A program made the translations under genes and the position numbers. This document shows, piece after piece, positions 60,997 through 64,000 of a stretch of DNA of 64,000 nt. This stretch comes from Rubrivivax sp. (lineage in GTDB: Bacteria; Pseudomonadota; Gammaproteobacteria; Burkholderiales; Burkholderiaceae_C). The notes beneath the pieces were generated by a model, which saw nothing but the letters and a program-made list of their open reading frames with translations, had not been told where the DNA came from and searched no databases. The first letter of the stretch is position 1. Each line of letters begins with the position of its first letter. Location: contig JADJHR010000006.1 in the NCBI GenBank assembly GCA_016707445.1, positions 62,001-126,000 on the forward strand, written 5' to 3'.

Positions 60997-62858
60997 AACA
61001 AGGCGCGAACGCCTGCCATCGGCTTGCCGGCCAGGATCTGGCCGCGCGCCGCCGAACGAAGGTTCAGTTCGGTGAATCCGTTCATCGAGACGTGGCGCGC
61101 GAAGTAGCGCTCAAGCACGCAGCCCAGCAGAAACGGGCTGCCGCCTTGAAACGCCAGGTCGTCGATCTCGAGGTCGATGCGCACGCCGCGGCCAAAGGCG
61201 ATCGGGCCGCCCATGGGCAGCCGGCGCACGATGGTTTCTGTGCGGACCGAGCGCAGGCCCTCGATCTGACGCAATTGCGCCGAGTCGGCCTCTTGAACGT
61301 ACAGCCGCAGCAGTTCGCGCAGCGCTGCGGCGCCATGCTCGGCATCGGTGTCCAGCAACGACAGATGGTTGAGCGACAGTTGATTGATGAATCGCCAGGC
61401 CAGCTTGCCTTCACGCATGGCCGACAAGGGCCGTGATGGGCCTTTGACGATGCGCACGCGCTCGACCGGTGCCGTCAGGTCCAGGCGCAGCCCGCCATCG
61501 GCCGAGTTCAGCAGCAAGGGCAGGTCACGGTTGCTGCACAAGGCTTTCAGCGCCAATTGCTGCAGCGTGTCGGGGAAAGGCGCCTCGGCGGCGTCGACCA
61601 CGGTGATGAACACCTCGCTGCCGATGTACGACGAACGAGGCCCATCGCGCTTTTGTTTCTCGGACATCAGGCGCGGTTCGCGCTGCGTGGCGTAGTAGGC
61701 GTTGTGCCCGATCTCTTCGGTGTGGAAGGCCGCGTAGAGCGGCTGAAAACGCCGCTCCCCGGTCAGGCCCTGACCGTAGCCGGTGACGTCGACCAGCTGC
61801 ATCACCTCGAAATCCAGTGGTCGCGCCCGGTCGACCACGACGTGGAAGTCGTGCGTGCTCGGCGTCACCTGGATGCGGTCGCATCGCTGCTCGAAAAGGT
61901 TGATGGCGGGCACGCAATTCAGCGACAGTGACTGAGCGTCCACCGTTTGCTGCAACGCGGTGTCACCGCGCTTGAACAACAGCACGATGTCGACTTCCTG
62001 CCCGCCCAGTGCGCGCAGCGCCGGGCCCAGCCCCAGAAGATCAAAAAACAGGAAGCGCTGCGGAAAGGCAAAGTACTCCTGCAGCAGACGGTAGCCCGCG
62101 AAGCCGGTCAACGTAACCGGCAGCAGGGCATGGTCGTCTTCAAAGCCCACGGCGCGCACCGAGTCGGCCGCCAGCACCTGCACGGCAGCCGAGTCATTGG
62201 CCGGCAGCACCAGGGCACCCAGCGCGTGGCCACAAATCAACTCGTGCAGCCGAAAAGCCACGTCGTCGTTGCCGCTGCAGAACAGCCGAAGATCCTGCAG
62301 CGCCAGCTGCGAAAGATCGACACCGGCGGTGGCCCGCAGGCGAAGGCGCAGGCCGCCGCCGTACTTGCGCCATTCAGGCACCCGCGTCAGCGGCAGGTTG
62401 GCCGCATGCGTGAAGTACGAGATCGACGTGATCTCCAGCGGCCACATCTCGACTTCATGCGCCGTGCGAAAACGACACTCGGTATGGGTGCCGCGGATGG
62501 GGCCGCTGCGCAGTTCGCTGCCTCGCGGCACTTTGACGCCCGCCGCCAGCGCCGCGTCGCCCAGAATCGGCTGCAGCTGCGTCACCAGCATCGACGGCGT
62601 GGGTTGCAGGTAGTTCGGGTAGACGATCTCGAGCAGTCGCTCGGTGAAACGCGGAAACTCCGCGTCCATCTTGAGCTGGATGCGAGATGCCAGGAAGGCA
62701 AATCCTTCGAGCAGACGTTCGACGTAAGGGTCACCGACCTCAATGCCGTCCATGCGCAGCCGCGCCGCGATCTTGGGAAACTGCAGCGCGAACTCGGCCC
62801 CCATCTCGCGCAGGTGCGCGAGTTCCTGGTTGTAATACTGAAGCAGTCGGGGGTCCAT
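60993..62858 (-). CDS. tssF: T6SS baseplate subunit TssF
   Basis: A 621-residue TssF. The start MDPRLLQYYNQELAHLREMGAEFALQFPKIAARL is diagnostic, and VERLLEGFAFLASRIQLKMDAEFPRFTERLLEIVYPNY, GTHTECRFRTAH and SMNGFTELNLRSAARGQI follow the family pattern. It is a main wedge protein of the baseplate. A longer frame at 62984 has no homologous N-terminus. Confidence 0.96.
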   Translation of the reverse strand: MDPRLLQYYNQELAHLREMGAEFALQFPKIAARLRMDGIEVGDPYVERLLEGFAFLASRIQLKMDAEFPRFTERLLEIVYPNYLQPTPSMLVTQLQPILGDAALAAGVKVPRGSELRSGPIRGTHTECRFRTAHEVEMWPLEITSISYFTHAANLPLTRVPEWRKYGGGLRLRLRATAGVDLSQLALQDLRLFCSGNDDVAFRLHELICGHALGALVLPANDSAAVQVLAADSVRAVGFEDDHALLPVTLTGFAGYRLLQEYFAFPQRFLFFDLLGLGPALRALGGQEVDIVLLFKRGDTALQQTVDAQSLSLNCVPAINLFEQRCDRIQVTPSTHDFHVVVDRARPLDFEVMQLVDVTGYGQGLTGERRFQPLYAAFHTEEIGHNAYYATQREPRLMSEKQKRDGPRSSYIGSEVFITVVDAAEAPFPDTLQQLALKALCSNRDLPLLLNSADGGLRLDLTAPVERVRIVKGPSRPLSAMREGKLAWRFINQLSLNHLSLLDTDAEHGAAALRELLRLYVQEADSAQLRQIEGLRSVRTETIVRRLPMGGPIAFGRGVRIDLEIDDLAFQGGSPFLLGCVLERYFARHVSMNGFTELNLRSAARGQILAGKPMAGVRALL

Positions 62859-62893
62859 CGTCGGGCGTCCGCGGGGTTGTTTCAGCCAACGGC

Positions 62894-63400
62894 CTAGTTC
62901 GACACTTCGCGCACCGCAATGCGCCCGGTCTCCAGGTCGACATCGGTGTGCAGCAACAATTCGAGCGGCACCGGTTGAGACCACAACTGACCGCTGATCC
63001 GGAAGCTGATCTGGTTATGGTGGCCGATCTGTTCGTCGATCAGCAAAGCCTCGACGCGCAGCGTGTCCGTCAGGATCCGAGGCTCATGGTCAACGATGGC
63101 TTGCCGCACCTGGGCTTCAATGACCGTGTGGTCGATCGACGAGATGGTCTGGCCAGAAATGATCGGCAAACCGAAGTTCAACACCGATCGGCCAACTTCC
63201 GGATAGCCGTCGAGCGATTCGGAACTACCGAACTGTGCGGTGTTGAACAGCCAGCTCAAATCACGCAATACCGCGTCGCGCAAGCGGTTGCGTGACAGCA
63301 CGCGGTTTTCCGCGGGCTCATGCTGTTTGGTCGGTTCGTCGTCGCGCAGCCGGTCGAGCAGGGCGGGTTGCAGACGGTCCTGGGCCTTGGGCAGGCTCAT
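62894..63400 (-). CDS. tssE: T6SS baseplate subunit TssE (gp25-like)
   Basis: A 168-residue gp25-like wedge protein: QPALLDRLRDDEP at the start, then LRDAVLRDLSWLFNTAQ, YPEVGRSVLNFGLPIISGQ and IRQAIVDHEPRIL-like text (VRQAIVDHEPRILTDTLRV). It joins the sheath to the baseplate. It lies two bases after the tagJ stop. Confidence 0.95.
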   Translation of the reverse strand: MSLPKAQDRLQPALLDRLRDDEPTKQHEPAENRVLSRNRLRDAVLRDLSWLFNTAQFGSSESLDGYPEVGRSVLNFGLPIISGQTISSIDHTVIEAQVRQAIVDHEPRILTDTLRVEALLIDEQIGHHNQISFRISGQLWSQPVPLELLLHTDVDLETGRIAVREVSN

Positions 63401-63402
63401 CG

Positions 63403-64000
63403 TCAGTCGCTGCCGTCATCGAGCGTGATCATGCGCAGGTCCATCAGCGCCAGGTCACCGACGTCGGTGGCCAGCATGCGCTGTCCGCTGCCGACGAAGA
63501 GGCCGGGTTGAGGCTCGTGCCAATCGGTCTTGCGGGCCAAGGCAAGCAAAGGGTCGCTGAGATCCGTGCCTGCATATCGGGTCGGCAGAAAGGCCACCTG
63601 TTCGCCGCCATTGCTGAACATCAGCGTCGACGGCATCCAGACCCGGTCGCGCAGGTCGGTGGGCGCCTCGATGCTGACCTTTGACAGTCGATTCCAGGGC
63701 ACCCAGTAGTACTTCCCGTTGACCACCGCCTCGAGCACCGGCCCGATGCGCATGTCGGCATCGGCGATCCACTCGAACTTCAGCGGCTCGCCGTCGCCCT
63801 TGGCCTCGCCGCGGGTGGTTGGCGCCTGCTCGTAGGCCTGCTGGCGCAGATTGGCGGCATCTGCTGTTTCACCGCGGCCCTCACGCAGCAGCGCCTCGAT
63901 CAGCAAGGCCATCCAGGTCTCGGGCTCGCCAAACAGCAACGGCACCTTCTGGCCCTTGAAGACCTGCTCACGCAGCCGTTCGCACTGGATCGTTTCGCGA
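63403..64000 (-). CDS. tagJ: T6SS accessory protein TagJ/ImpE (5' end beyond window)
   Basis: The C-terminal 198 codons of an ImpE/TagJ family protein; the frame is open at base 64000. Family text includes PLLFGEPETWMALLIEALL, FEWIADADMRIGPVLEAVVNGKYYWVPWNRLSKVSIEAP, DLRDRVWMPSTLMFSNGG and LPTRYAGTD. TagJ binds the sheath protein TssB in some systems and helps ClpV. Upstream genes, off the window, are likely hcp, tssB and tssC. Confidence 0.92.
   Translation of the reverse strand, partial: RETIQCERLREQVFKGQKVPLLFGEPETWMALLIEALLREGRGETADAANLRQQAYEQAPTTRGEAKGDGEPLKFEWIADADMRIGPVLEAVVNGKYYWVPWNRLSKVSIEAPTDLRDRVWMPSTLMFSNGGEQVAFLPTRYAGTDLSDPLLALARKTDWHEPQPGLFVGSGQRMLATDVGDLALMDLRMITLDDGSD

Noticed and set aside
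1..64000. CRISPR arrays, tRNA, rRNA or prophage genes
   Set aside because: No spaced direct repeats, no tRNA-like cloverleaf and no phage module were seen. The phage-like genes at the right end are T6SS parts.

Overview
The window is GC-rich, densely packed DNA. Gene content suggests a betaproteobacterium of the order Burkholderiales, near the Rubrivivax/Leptothrix/Ideonella/Comamonadaceae group. The grounds are the hydantoinase-type and CaiB/LeuCD catabolic operons, a GTP-type PEP carboxykinase, a TonB-ExbB-ExbD-ExbD operon and a type VI secretion system (T6SS) with TagJ/ImpE. The placement is an inference; no rRNA or tRNA gene was seen.

Layout. (1) 1-7.7 kb, minus strand: an operon led by a secreted DUF1838 protein, then HyuA and HyuB (hydantoinase/oxoprolinase subunits), a DUF1330 protein, a nitrilase-fold protein and an aldehyde dehydrogenase cut by the left edge. 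A strong sigma-54 -24/-12 element sits in front, directly beside a decayed IS3-type transposase remnant. (2) 8.2-13.2 kb: secreted type-B carboxylesterase and TonB-dependent receptor, divergent from a membrane-anchored LytTR regulator. (3) 13.3-26.3 kb: a catabolic block. HMG-CoA-lyase-family enzyme, Tat-exported flavin amine oxidase and cytochrome c lie on the minus strand, divergent from a PrpR-type sigma-54 activator. After a NiCoT metal transporter come a CaiB CoA-transferase, LeuC and LeuD, divergent from an amidohydrolase, a VOC protein and an FAD-linked oxidase. Sigma-54 elements precede the lyase, the activator, the CaiB-LeuCD operon and the amidohydrolase operon, so the activator probably controls the block.

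(4) 26.4-30.6 kb: a GDT1/TMEM165-type Mn2+ transporter behind a yybP-ykoY (Mn2+) riboswitch, then a histidine kinase, response regulator, GlcG-like periplasmic protein and ankyrin protein. (5) 30.7-34.6 kb: a TonB-ExbB-ExbD-ExbD-TPR operon in which tonB and the TPR gene carry frameshifts. (6) 35-48 kb: mostly single housekeeping or general genes: MDR oxidoreductase, VOC protein, lipoprotein, NAD isocitrate/isopropylmalate dehydrogenase, thioesterase, aminotransferase, UPF0149, YegD-like Hsp70, TetR, UspA, metallophosphoesterase, pckG and rlmJ.

(7) 48.1-64 kb, minus strand: the distal part of a T6SS operon running past the right edge. In transcription order it holds TagJ/ImpE, TssE, TssF, TssG, ClpV, a TPR-methyltransferase, VgrG, two unrecognised proteins, FHA protein TagH, a PP2C phosphatase and PAAR. 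The two unrecognised proteins are the least explained genes here.

The most interesting reading is a sigma-54 regulon whose CoA-transferase, hydro-lyase and lyase would together convert citraconate or citramalate to acetyl-CoA and pyruvate. Four single-base-scale frameshifts in otherwise intact genes point to sequencing or assembly indels or to recent decay.
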